A stretch of 50,947 bases of DNA, taken from positions 1 through 50,947 of the forward strand of contig JAGRGU010000069.1 in NCBI GenBank assembly GCA_020445335.1, in the 5' to 3' direction. Made by a program: the position numbers and the translations under genes. Origin of the DNA: Gammaproteobacteria bacterium (lineage in GTDB: Bacteria; Pseudomonadota; Gammaproteobacteria; Chromatiales; Chromatiaceae). The notes beneath the pieces were generated by a model. The model made no database searches. It had not been told where the DNA came from and saw nothing but the letters and a program-made list of their open reading frames with translations. The first letter of the stretch is position 1; each line of letters starts with the position of its first letter. This document shows, in pieces, positions 30,050 to 37,565 of this stretch.

Positions 30050-30514
30050 TTACGGCAGCGGCAGCGCGGTCCGGTTCACCACCTGTCGCAGCACGAAACT
30101 GGAGTGAACCCCGGTCACCCCCTCGATTCGGGTAATGCGATCGAGCAGCAGCCGCTGGTAGGCATCCATGTCCTCGACCGCCACCTTCAGCTGATAGTCA
30201 GCCTCCTGGCCGGTGATCAGCAAGCACTCCAGCACCTCCGGCAAGGCGCTGATTGAGGCGTCGAAGTTGGCGAAACGCTCGGGAGTGTGACGGTCCATCG
30301 AGATATGGATCAATGCCAGCAGATTGAGCCCAAGACGCTTGGCATCGACCAGTGCACGGTAGCCCGTGATCAAGCCGCTCTCCTCGAGCGCGCGAACTCG
30401 CCGCAGGCAAGGAGACTGCGACAGCCCGATGCGCTCGGCGAGCTCCTGATTGCTGATGCGCCCCTCCTGCTGCAGCACCTCGAGAATTTTGCGATCGTAC
30501 CGATCCAGCGCCAT
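30050..30514 (-). CDS. Lrp/AsnC family transcriptional regulator
   Basis: DNA-binding regulator of 154 residues of the leucine-responsive family, which usually senses amino acids. The ATG at 30514 gives MALDRYDRKILEVLQQEG, the standard N-terminus, with the winged helix up to SQSPCLRRVRALEESGLI. The RAM (Lrp effector) domain follows with LECLLITGQEADYQLKVAV. A purine-rich AGGCGG precedes the start. The nearest transcribed gene on the same strand is gloA, so a target cannot be named from context. Confidence 0.92.
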   Translation of the reverse strand: MALDRYDRKILEVLQQEGRISNQELAERIGLSQSPCLRRVRALEESGLITGYRALVDAKRLGLNLLALIHISMDRHTPERFANFDASISALPEVLECLLITGQEADYQLKVAVEDMDAYQRLLLDRITRIEGVTGVHSSFVLRQVVNRTALPLP

Positions 30515-30628
30515 TATCCACCGCCTTTTCCGATTATCGGGCAATAATCATGAATAAGATAACAGAAGAGGCGCGTGCCGCTTGCTCTCATTGGTCGCTC
30601 TACAACTCCGACCCGATTTCACTCGATT

Positions 30629-31012
30629 TCACTTGGCAGCGAGCAGTTCGATCGGGTAGCCATCAGGATCCTCTATGAAAGCGACGATCGTCGTGCCCGC
30701 ATTCATCGGCCCGGCATCGCGCAGAATCTTGCCGCCCAGCCGTCTGATGCGATCGGTCGCCTGATAGACGTCGTCAACCTCGATGGCGATATGGCCGAAG
30801 GCGCTGCCCATCTCATACTCCTCGACCCCCCAGTTGTAGGTCAGCTCGAGCGCAGCGTTGGAGTGCTCCGGGCCATAGCCGAGAAAAGCCAGCGTAAACT
30901 TCCCCTCCGGATACTCGCGCTGGCGGAGCAGCTTCATCCCCAGTACTTCGGTGTAGAAACTGAGTGATCGGTCCAGGTTTCCGACCCGGAGCATGGTGTG
31001 CAGAATGCGCAT
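30629..31012 (-). CDS. gloA: Lactoylglutathione lyase (glyoxalase I)
   Basis: Converts the hemithioacetal of methylglyoxal and glutathione to S-lactoylglutathione. The 127 residues match E. coli GloA in length and in the four metal ligands: His5, Glu56, His74 and Glu122. The start [20 protein letters not shown] and the [11 protein letters not shown] segment are hallmarks of the family, and the short form without the extra loops is the nickel-dependent class. Confidence 0.96.
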   Translation of the reverse strand: MRILHTMLRVGNLDRSLSFYTEVLGMKLLRQREYPEGKFTLAFLGYGPEHSNAALELTYNWGVEEYEMGSAFGHIAIEVDDVYQATDRIRRLGGKILRDAGPMNAGTTIVAFIEDPDGYPIELLAAK

Positions 31013-31177
31013 GATTGGCTCGCCTCCCAGGCTAGGATGTGGCGTCTGCCACTACTGATGAGGGCGATAGTCGCAGCAACAAATGGGGAAATCAATCGAC
31101 TGTTGTCGCTGAGCAGAGGCAGAGCTTTCGGCTCCCGCCTATGGCCGCGTATGGTCTTTTCCGGCTATCTTCTAAGC

Positions 31178-31663
31178 ATGTCTGACCATTACTCAACCCA
31201 GCAGACGGAGGCGATTCGTCAGGCAATCAGGGCCGGACGTCACGCGCTGATGCAAAACGGCGAGAGTCCACGGATGTTCGCCGCCGCCTATATCCGTGCC
31301 GGCGGCCTGCAACTACCGGGTGGTACGCTGCCAAGCGATACCCGACGCCGGGTCGAGAGCCGTATCATGGTCGCGGTCGGCGGCCGCTCCAGCGACAGCC
31401 GCGAGAGCGCCGCCATCGAAGCGCTTATTGCCCGCGAGATTGCGCGGATCCTGGGCGAAGTGCAGCGCTTCCACCTGATGATGCACCCCAAGCTGCACGG
31501 TTTTCGTCTCGAAATCCCGGAGCACGCCTCGCAGCGCAAACCCTGTCTGCGCTTCCTAGCCCTGGACGCCTACGGTTTAGGCCCGGGTGTGGTGCCGGCG
31601 CACGAGATCGTGGTGTTGCCGCCCTGCTGCGACGAGGTTCGCTGGATCCCCCTCTACGAGTGA
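31178..31663 (+). CDS. Conserved hypothetical protein
   Basis: Protein of 162 residues with the ATG at 31178; the frame is open further upstream, but MSDHYSTQQTEAIRQAIRAG looks like a natural soluble start. No signal or membrane segment is seen. The second half has a hydrophobic PCLRFLALDAYGLG and ends with VVLPPCCDEVRWIPLYE, with two adjacent cysteines. I do not recognise a family. It is a single gene between divergent gloA and leuA; an AT-rich hairpin lies after it. Confidence 0.62.
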   Translation: MSDHYSTQQTEAIRQAIRAGRHALMQNGESPRMFAAAYIRAGGLQLPGGTLPSDTRRRVESRIMVAVGGRSSDSRESAAIEALIAREIARILGEVQRFHLMMHPKLHGFRLEIPEHASQRKPCLRFLALDAYGLGPGVVPAHEIVVLPPCCDEVRWIPLYE

Positions 31664-31990
31664 GCTTGCCCGCCCGGTAAGGGAGATTCCAGCTAAGAAG
31701 AGAGGGGGATTGCGCTGTCATTTCCAGTAGGGCAATAATATTCCTCTTATTTATATTATATGGAAATAATATTGCGATATTTTTGCCAATTAAGCCAACT
31801 TCGCAACTAAATTTCGTTTCCAATCGCTTATATTTACAACCGTCGGTTATCACCGGCGATGCACCGCCAGAGCCTATCCGGCCGAGGCACTCCAGCCGCT
31901 CTCACGAGGCGCGGCCAGTCGCAACCCCGACCCGGGGCGAGACAGCAGCTGTACCGATGGACAACACCAGCCTAGAGGAAGAAGAGAACA
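31664..31990. other. Intergenic region upstream of leuA
   Basis: A 327-base gap. It holds an AT-rich inverted repeat at 31732-31775 and AT-rich sequence around 31740-31800 that probably contains the leuA promoter. No leucine-codon-rich leader peptide and no T-box features were seen. The frame that runs into leuA from 31783 is not convincing. Confidence 0.5.
31732..31775 (+). terminator. AT-rich hairpin between the hypothetical gene and leuA
   Basis: GCAATAATATTCC (31732-31744) pairs with GGAAATAATATTGC (31762-31775), about 12 pairs with one mismatch and one bulge. A short T-run at about 31780-31784 follows. It may terminate the upstream gene or lie in the leuA leader. Confidence 0.35.
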
Positions 31991-33661
31991 GTGAAAGCGT
32001 TTGACCATACCAAATACCGACCGACCCCAGCGGTGAAGCTCACCTCCCGCCGGTGGCCGGACCGCTCGATCACGAGCGCACCGCGCTGGGCCAGCGTGGA
32101 CCTGCGGGATGGTAATCAGGCTCTGCTGGAGCCGATGAGCGTCGCGCAGAAGCAGCGACTCTGGGGACTGCTGGTGAAACTCGGCTTCAAGGAGATCGAA
32201 GTCGGGTTTCCATCGGCCAGCCAGCCGGACTTCGACTTCGCCCGCTGGCTCATCGACAACGACCGCATCCCCGCCGATGTCCGGGTCCAGGCGCTGGTGC
32301 AGGCGCGCGAGGATCTGATCAAACGCACCTTCGAGGCGCTGCGGGGGTGCCGGCAGGCGATCGTCCATGTCTACAACTCCACCTCCACGATCCAACGCGA
32401 GCGGGTTTTCGCCAAGGACCGGCAGGGGATCATCGACATCGCGGTCGCGGGTGCCCGCATGCTGCAGCAGGAGGCGACGAAGTATCCCGAGACCGAATGG
32501 ACCTTCCAATATTCTCCGGAGAGCTTCACCGGCACCGAGATGGATTTCGCGGTCGAGATCTGCAACGCGGTGGTGGCGGTCTGGCAACCGACCCCGCAGC
32601 AGCGCTGCATCATCAATCTGCCCTCCACGGTGGAGTCTTCGACGCCCAATCTGTTTGCCGACCAGGTGGAGTACTTCGCGAGCCATGTCGACCGACGCGA
32701 CAGCATTACGCTCTCGGTGCACACTCACAACGATCGGGGCTGCTCAGTGGCTGCGGCGGAGTTGGCGATGCTGGCCGGCGCCGATCGCGTCGAGGGGACA
32801 CTGCTCGGCAACGGTGAACGCACCGGCAACATGGACATAGTCACCATGGCGATGAATCTCTACAGCCAGGGGATAGATCCGCAGCTCGACCTCTCCAACC
32901 CCGACGAGATCATCCAGACCGTGACCGAGTGCACTGGAATCGAGGTGCACCCTCGCCACCCCTGGGTCGGCGAGCTGGTCTACACCGCCTTCTCCGGCAG
33001 CCATCAGGACGCGATTCGAAAGTGCCTGCTGCAGCAGCTTCCGGACGAACCCTGGCAGGTCGCCTATCTGCCGATCGACCCCAAGGATCTGGGGCGCGAC
33101 TACCAGGCGGTGATCCGCGTCAACAGTCAGTCCGGCAAGGGGGGGGTCGCTTTCGTCCTCGAGCGCGACTATAACCTCAGCCTGCCGCGCTGGATGCAGG
33201 TCGAACTCGCCCAGGTGGTGCAAGGTGCCAGCGAAACGCGCCCGGGAGAGGTGGACAGCAGCGAGATCCGTCAGCTGTTCAACGAGCACTTCGTCCACAC
33301 AGGCTCCCCGTTCGAGCTGCTCGGTTACCGCATCGACCGCAGCGACAACGACGTCATCGAAGTTTCGCTCGCGGCGCACGGCACACAGTACACGCTGCGC
33401 GGCGAAGGGGAGGGGGCTATATCGGCCTTTGCCGCGGCCTGGCAGAAGTTCAGCAACGAAGCGCTGAACATCGTCGATTTTCAGGAGCACGCAATCGGCG
33501 AGGGAACCGACGCCGAAGCGGCGGCTTACGTGCAGATCAACATCGCTGGAAAGCGCGTATCGGGCGCCGCCTTCGACCGCGATACCGTCAGCGCTTCGCT
33601 CAATGCGGTGCTCTCCGCGCTGAACCGCAGCGCGCTGCAACGGGCACAGAGCGCCGCCTGA
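31991..33661 (+). CDS. leuA: 2-isopropylmalate synthase, long type
   Basis: First step of leucine synthesis, condensing acetyl-CoA and 2-oxoisovalerate. The 556 residues and the start MKAFDHTKYRPTPAVKLTSR are those of the long LeuA type found in actinobacteria and many gammaproteobacteria. The DRE-TIM barrel shows the metal Asp40 in DLRDGNQALLEP and the SVHTHNDRGC histidines. The C-terminal part is the LeuA allosteric domain (leucine feedback), with AAYVQINIAGKRVSGAAFD. The start is a GTG preceded by a purine-rich AGAGGAAGAAGAG tract. No leuBCD genes are nearby. The stop abuts the nudC stop. Confidence 0.95.
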   Translation: MKAFDHTKYRPTPAVKLTSRRWPDRSITSAPRWASVDLRDGNQALLEPMSVAQKQRLWGLLVKLGFKEIEVGFPSASQPDFDFARWLIDNDRIPADVRVQALVQAREDLIKRTFEALRGCRQAIVHVYNSTSTIQRERVFAKDRQGIIDIAVAGARMLQQEATKYPETEWTFQYSPESFTGTEMDFAVEICNAVVAVWQPTPQQRCIINLPSTVESSTPNLFADQVEYFASHVDRRDSITLSVHTHNDRGCSVAAAELAMLAGADRVEGTLLGNGERTGNMDIVTMAMNLYSQGIDPQLDLSNPDEIIQTVTECTGIEVHPRHPWVGELVYTAFSGSHQDAIRKCLLQQLPDEPWQVAYLPIDPKDLGRDYQAVIRVNSQSGKGGVAFVLERDYNLSLPRWMQVELAQVVQGASETRPGEVDSSEIRQLFNEHFVHTGSPFELLGYRIDRSDNDVIEVSLAAHGTQYTLRGEGEGAISAFAAAWQKFSNEALNIVDFQEHAIGEGTDAEAAAYVQINIAGKRVSGAAFDRDTVSASLNAVLSALNRSALQRAQSAA

Positions 33662-34636
33662 TCAATCGCCCGCCGGGGAGCGTCGGTGCTCCCCGGCATC
33701 GATCACCTGACGCCGCCAGGTCTCGATCAGATCACGCGCAATCGAGTCGTGCGGCGGCAACCGCCGTGCGGCCCCCGTCTCTCCCCACTCACCGAACTCC
33801 TCGAGTTCAGCCGCGCTGAACCAGTCGGCGTCCGCCAGCTCATCGCTATCGATCGCCAGATCGCTCTGCATTGTGGTGGCATGAAATCCGAGCATGATCG
33901 CTCCGGGGAATGGCCAGGGCTGCGAGCCCCGGTAGCTGACTCCCTCCAGCGCCAGGCCGACCTCCTCCCTGACCTCGCGAACAACCGCGTCCTCCAGACT
34001 CTCACCGGGCTCGACGAAACCGGCCAGGGTCGAGTAGCTGCCGCTGGGGGAGCGATGATGGTTGGCAAGCAGGCAACGTGCCGGCGAGTGATCGTCGGCC
34101 GGCCGCACCACCAGCATGATGACCGCCGGATCGGTGCGGGGGAAAAGCTGCCGCGCACAGTCGCTGTTGCTGCAGAGGCGCTGTTGACCGCCGTGCTGGC
34201 TGACGGTCGCCGCGCCGCAATGACCGCAGAATCGGCTGTAACGGTGCCAGCGCAAAGAAGCGCGTGCATAGGCCGCCAGCGCCGCTTCCGTCGCATTCAT
34301 CACCCCGCCGACCCTGCGCAGATCGCAAAACTCTCCGTTCCCGGCGACCGCCTGTGCGTCGCGCTCATTCATCATTGAGAGATCGATCGCGAAAAAAGCC
34401 TGCTCATCTTCTACGCCAAGCAGCACCCGTTCGGCCGATCCGCTCAATAGCCGGCGCAGTGGCGTGCCGGCTACCTGCATCAGTCTATTGCCATCCTCAA
34501 CCAGGTTGAGGTTGCGCCAAACCGGCAGAAAGCAGCTTTTTTCATCCTCCATCATCGCGGCAACCCAGGCGGCATCCCTGCGCAGCTGCGCGGCCCGATC
34601 GAGGCGACATCCGGCAAAAAGCTGGCTTTTTCTCAT
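33662..34636 (-). CDS. nudC: NADH pyrophosphatase / NAD-capped RNA decapping enzyme
   Basis: Hydrolyses NADH to NMNH and AMP and removes NAD caps from RNA. The ATG at 34636 gives 324 residues and has GGGAGAGG upstream; a GTG at 34651 is in frame. The zinc ribbon has Cys137, Cys140, Cys155 and Cys160. The Nudix box GFVEPGES...REVREEVGL spans 206-228, and the NudC signature SQPWPFP is at 238-244. Its first stop base follows directly on the leuA stop. Confidence 0.95.
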   Translation of the reverse strand: MRKSQLFAGCRLDRAAQLRRDAAWVAAMMEDEKSCFLPVWRNLNLVEDGNRLMQVAGTPLRRLLSGSAERVLLGVEDEQAFFAIDLSMMNERDAQAVAGNGEFCDLRRVGGVMNATEAALAAYARASLRWHRYSRFCGHCGAATVSQHGGQQRLCSNSDCARQLFPRTDPAVIMLVVRPADDHSPARCLLANHHRSPSGSYSTLAGFVEPGESLEDAVVREVREEVGLALEGVSYRGSQPWPFPGAIMLGFHATTMQSDLAIDSDELADADWFSAAELEEFGEWGETGAARRLPPHDSIARDLIETWRRQVIDAGEHRRSPAGD

Positions 34637-34808
34637 CGCTACCTCTCCCACCCCCGAGCGACAGGCAAACTACTGGCTCGCCACCCATACTGCATCTTTG
34701 CCTGAAACGTCAAGGTAATGTAACTTTAGTGTAATAAATGTGGCGAACACTCCAAGCGGCTACTATTGATGGGATGGCAACATACAACAACCACCACCCG
34801 GAGATGCC

Positions 34809-35069
34809 ATGAAGGTCAACATAGAGATTGACGTCACCCCGGAAGAGTTCCGCAAACTGCTGGGGTGGCCCGACGTCCAGGGCTTTCAGAACGAACTGTT
34901 CGATCAGATCCGCCAACGCATGGACAACGGCGCCGACGGCTACGATCCGCTCAGCCTGATGCAGCCGTACATAATGCAGTCAGCCGGCGCCATGGACGCT
35001 TTTCAGAAGATGATGAGCGGCTTCATGCAGTTCTACAGCAACGACCGCAGCAAGGATGGGGAGGACTGA
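34809..35069 (+). CDS. DUF6489 family small protein
   Basis: Protein of 86 residues starting MKVNIEIDVTPEEFRKLLG, which fits the DUF6489 pattern. A hydrophobic, methionine-rich helix lies near the end (MDAFQKMMSGFMQFY). The function is unknown. It is the first of a row of small plus-strand genes running to 36848. The ATG has GGAG at short spacing. Confidence 0.8.
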   Translation: MKVNIEIDVTPEEFRKLLGWPDVQGFQNELFDQIRQRMDNGADGYDPLSLMQPYIMQSAGAMDAFQKMMSGFMQFYSNDRSKDGED

Positions 35070-35078
35070 GCAGGCGAC

Positions 35079-35309
35079 ATGAACTACAGCAAAGAGCAGA
35101 TTGAGGAGATGGAGATGCTGTTGCTGTTCAATATCAACTCCTCGCAGGAGGGGATCAAGGTGCACAGCCGGGCGGGCCAATCGGCGATAGCCACAGCCAG
35201 GCGCCTTTACCAGAAAGGACTGGTGACACAGATCGATGGAGGTTATCTGACGAGGATAGGCTACCAGGCGGCGGAGCACGCCCACCGTCTGCGCTGCATA
35301 TTGAACTGA
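35079..35309 (+). CDS. TIGR02647 family protein, putative winged-helix
   Basis: Protein of 76 residues matching the TIGR02647 pattern: MNYSKEQIEEMEMLLLFNIN, then SSQEGIKVHSRAG and KGLVTQIDGGYLTRIGYQAAEHA. The KGLVTQIDGGYLTRIG part looks like a winged-helix end, so DNA binding is plausible but not shown. Nine bases separate it from the DUF6489 stop. Confidence 0.82.
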   Translation: MNYSKEQIEEMEMLLLFNINSSQEGIKVHSRAGQSAIATARRLYQKGLVTQIDGGYLTRIGYQAAEHAHRLRCILN

Positions 35310-35372
35310 ACTCAACAGCCTCACCACGGCGGTCGGGCAGCACCGGCCGACCGGTAAAAGAAAGACAGGCCG

Positions 35373-35462
35373 ATGTCGCAACACCACGCCAAGAAAGGCA
35401 AATCGCCGGATATCACAGCTGGCCTGCAAAGGATGAAGGCGGACAACTGCCGTAGCAGATAA
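35373..35462 (+). CDS. Possible 29-residue basic peptide
   Basis: An ATG at 35373 opens a short frame that begins MSQHHAKKGKSPDITAG and ends at TAA 35462. It is basic, has ACAGG just before the ATG, and fills most of the gap between two real genes. Coding is possible but unproven. Confidence 0.25.
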   Translation: MSQHHAKKGKSPDITAGLQRMKADNCRSR

Positions 35463-35489
35463 TATAACCAACTGGAGAGGAGATAGCTG

Positions 35490-36095
35490 GTGGAAGAGAG
35501 TGTCGAGAAATTACGGCCGATGTTTACCGAGTTGCTGGCCTATCGTGACGATGAAGCACAGCCTTTGACGCAGCAGGGAATGGCCGAAAAACTGAACGCC
35601 GACGGCGTGCTGTCGCTGACCGGACAGCCATGGAGCAAGTACTCCGTACGCCGAATTCTGAAAAAGCTGGGGATGCAGACGGCAACCTCCGCCAGCCAGG
35701 GCAGGGCCGCGCCGCCGGTCGTGATGGTCAGTGAACATCAGCTCGACGAGAATTCGCCACTGCGTCAGTGGGGCTACTACGAATCGATACGGGGTGTCGT
35801 AGAGGAACTCACCGCCGACAACTACACCCCTCAGTCGTTGGCCAAAGCGCTCAACGCCAGGGAGGTGGCCACCATCGATGGAAGCGCCTGGGACAAGCAG
35901 AGCGTTGAAAGGGTGCTGAAGACGCTCAAGCCAAGCGATGCCGGTAACGAATTCAGTGACGACGAGATCCGCCAGCGCATTCGCCAGGGCCACTACGACA
36001 CCGCAACCGAGCGCTTCGTTGCAGTAGCTGTCAAGGCCGAAAAGAGCAAAGAGAACAAGAAAGAGAAGAAGGGCAAGAAATCCAAAAAGAAGTAG
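35490..36095 (+). CDS. Protein with two recombinase-like helical modules and a lysine-rich tail
   Basis: Protein of 201 residues. Two stretches, about 7-60 and 95-147, share one pattern: a short helix, then A-x-x-L-N-A, a G-x-x-W step, and a final SVRRILKKL or SVERVLKTL. The same pattern, LN..G..T..G..W....V..IL, is found in the recombinase (PF07508-like) part of large serine recombinases, but no catalytic resolvase domain is present. The C-terminus is KAEKSKENKKEKKGKKSKKK. It probably binds DNA (inference). The GTG start has AGGAG seven bases upstream. Confidence 0.75.
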   Translation: MEESVEKLRPMFTELLAYRDDEAQPLTQQGMAEKLNADGVLSLTGQPWSKYSVRRILKKLGMQTATSASQGRAAPPVVMVSEHQLDENSPLRQWGYYESIRGVVEELTADNYTPQSLAKALNAREVATIDGSAWDKQSVERVLKTLKPSDAGNEFSDDEIRQRIRQGHYDTATERFVAVAVKAEKSKENKKEKKGKKSKKK

Positions 36096-36183
36096 AGAAT
36101 CCACCCCGGCTGACGGAGGCCAGGCGATGCATCGGCACAACTGCCGGCCTCCGACTCCAGACACCACAAGAGGGATGTAAAAA

Positions 36184-36591
36184 ATGGCGGTTGCCACCTG
36201 GAGAGAAGAGTACAACGTAGATGTCGCCAAGATCGATGAGCAGCATAAACAGCTGCTCGACCGGGTCAGCCGTTTGCACAAGGCAGTAGAGGATCGCATC
36301 GACAAGAACGACCTGAAACAGATGCTGATCGACCTTGCGGAATTCACCGCTACACACTTCGCGACCGAGGAGAAGTTGATGCAGCAGCACAACTACCCGG
36401 CTTACAAGACACATCTGCGGGAACACAAAATGCTGTTGCGCCACCTGCACGATCTGGTGACAGCGGTATCAAACGGCAAGTATCCGACCTTCTACTCTGA
36501 CTACGACGTCTCCAACGACTGGGCCCTGCTGCACATCCACGAACACGACAAACCGCTCGGTGCCTTCCTCAACCGGGCCAAGGTCTTCTGA
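36184..36591 (+). CDS. Bacteriohaemerythrin
   Basis: Oxygen-binding diiron protein of 135 residues. The ligands are all present: His21 (DEQH), His58 and Glu62 (THFATEE), His77 and His81 (HLREH), and His117 and Asp122 (HIHEHD). It starts MAVATWREEYNVDVAKIDEQH, the usual pattern. The ATG has AGAGGGAT upstream. The protein stands alone, without a sensor domain, so oxygen storage or delivery is more likely than signalling (inference). Confidence 0.95.
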   Translation: MAVATWREEYNVDVAKIDEQHKQLLDRVSRLHKAVEDRIDKNDLKQMLIDLAEFTATHFATEEKLMQQHNYPAYKTHLREHKMLLRHLHDLVTAVSNGKYPTFYSDYDVSNDWALLHIHEHDKPLGAFLNRAKVF

Positions 36592-36614
36592 CCATGCGCG
36601 AGGAGCCCTCCTCG

Positions 36615-36848
36615 ATGCCGAACGAATCCTGGCAGGCGGAACAGAAGAAACTCAGGACCATGTGGGTGGTGGTGATCATGATGTTCTGGTTCAGCGTCAC
36701 CTTCCAGGGTGCGATTTTTCTGCTCGAAGGGACCCTCAATCTGATCCTGATGTCGATTATCCTCGGCATGCTGGTGCTCGGCATCGCGCTGAAGATGAAA
36801 CTGCAGCGGCATGAGGCATCCAAGGGTCGCCCCGACGCCGATAAATAG
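36615..36848 (+). CDS. Small membrane protein with two helices
   Basis: With the ATG at 36615 it has 77 residues; GAGGAG lies nine bases upstream. The frame also opens at ATG 36594, three bases after the haemerythrin stop. Two hydrophobic stretches (about VVVIMMFWFSVTFQGAIFLL and LILMSIILGMLVLGIAL) make two membrane helices. The charged C-terminus (KLQRHEASKGRPDADK) should face the cytoplasm. Its position right behind the bacteriohaemerythrin gene suggests a shared transcript. Confidence 0.7.
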   Translation: MPNESWQAEQKKLRTMWVVVIMMFWFSVTFQGAIFLLEGTLNLILMSIILGMLVLGIALKMKLQRHEASKGRPDADK

Positions 36849-36881
36849 CCCGCCTGTAACGCCGGCGAAGAGGGAAAACCT

Positions 36882-37280
36882 TTACTCTCCAGGGTAGAGG
36901 TGCGGCTCCATCAACCGTCGGATCTCCCCAGGGATCGGCCTTGATCGCTTCTGTTTGTGGTCGAAGTGGACCAGCACCGCGGTGCCCGAGGCGCACTTCT
37001 CCCCGTGCTGCCAGGCCTCCTGATAGATGTCGAAGGAGGAGTTGCCGATACGGGCCACGTAGGTGCGCAACTCCACCGGGTACTCATAGTAGAGTTCACC
37101 ATGAAACGATACGTCGATCTTGGCCAGTATCAGGTGCCAGTTGTTGACGTCCAGGTCGGGGGTGAACCAGCGGAACACCGGATCGCGGGCGCCCTCGAAC
37201 CAGGCCGGCACGATGCAGTTGTTGATATGCCCCAGCGCGTCCGTCTCCTGGAATCTGGGCTTGATCGTCTCGCTCAGCAT
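36882..37280 (-). CDS. Acyl-CoA thioesterase, 4-hydroxybenzoyl-CoA thioesterase (hotdog) family
   Basis: Hotdog-fold thioesterase, 132 residues from the ATG at 37280. It has the family motif with a catalytic Asp, RFQETDALGHINNC, and the ILAKIDVSFHGELYYEYPVEL stretch. The YbgC/FadM-like order of motifs is clear. An in-frame TTG at 37310 is less likely. It converges with the small membrane protein gene. Confidence 0.9.
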   Translation of the reverse strand: MLSETIKPRFQETDALGHINNCIVPAWFEGARDPVFRWFTPDLDVNNWHLILAKIDVSFHGELYYEYPVELRTYVARIGNSSFDIYQEAWQHGEKCASGTAVLVHFDHKQKRSRPIPGEIRRLMEPHLYPGE

Positions 37281-37509
37281 CTCGTTGTGCGCTCCCGGAG
37301 GTGAGTTCAAAGCGCACTATTGTAGTCTGAAAAACGCTTTCCATTCGCTCTTGCAGATGGGCCGCCGTAATCGACCGATGCCGCGGCTAATCGCCCGCCG
37401 CTCGATTCCGCTCTGCTGATTGGCGTTCGCAATGCCTTGGGGCGACTCCACCTCAAGGAGGCAGCAAAAGATAAAACAGCGATGCGCCGGAAGAGTCTTT
37501 TATCCGTCG

Positions 37510-37542
37510 AAAAAAAGCCCCCGGCCAGCACTGGCCGGGGGC
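37510..37542 (-). terminator. Intrinsic terminator after the cytochrome c gene
   Basis: A near-perfect stem of GCCCCCGGCCAG and CTGGCCGGGGGC (37517-37542) is followed on the minus strand by seven T (37510-37516). It lies 24 bases after the cytochrome stop. Confidence 0.93.
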
Positions 37543-37565
37543 AGTTTCACAGAGCGGGCCCGAAA

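Noticed and set aside
31783..32004. Frame that overlaps the leuA start, as a leucine leader peptide
   Set aside because: It has few leucine codons and no run of them, and no paired terminator/antiterminator stems were found beyond the AT-rich hairpin upstream.
32744..33640. 298-residue minus-strand frame
   Set aside because: It is antisense to the leuA allosteric domain and has no recognisable domain.
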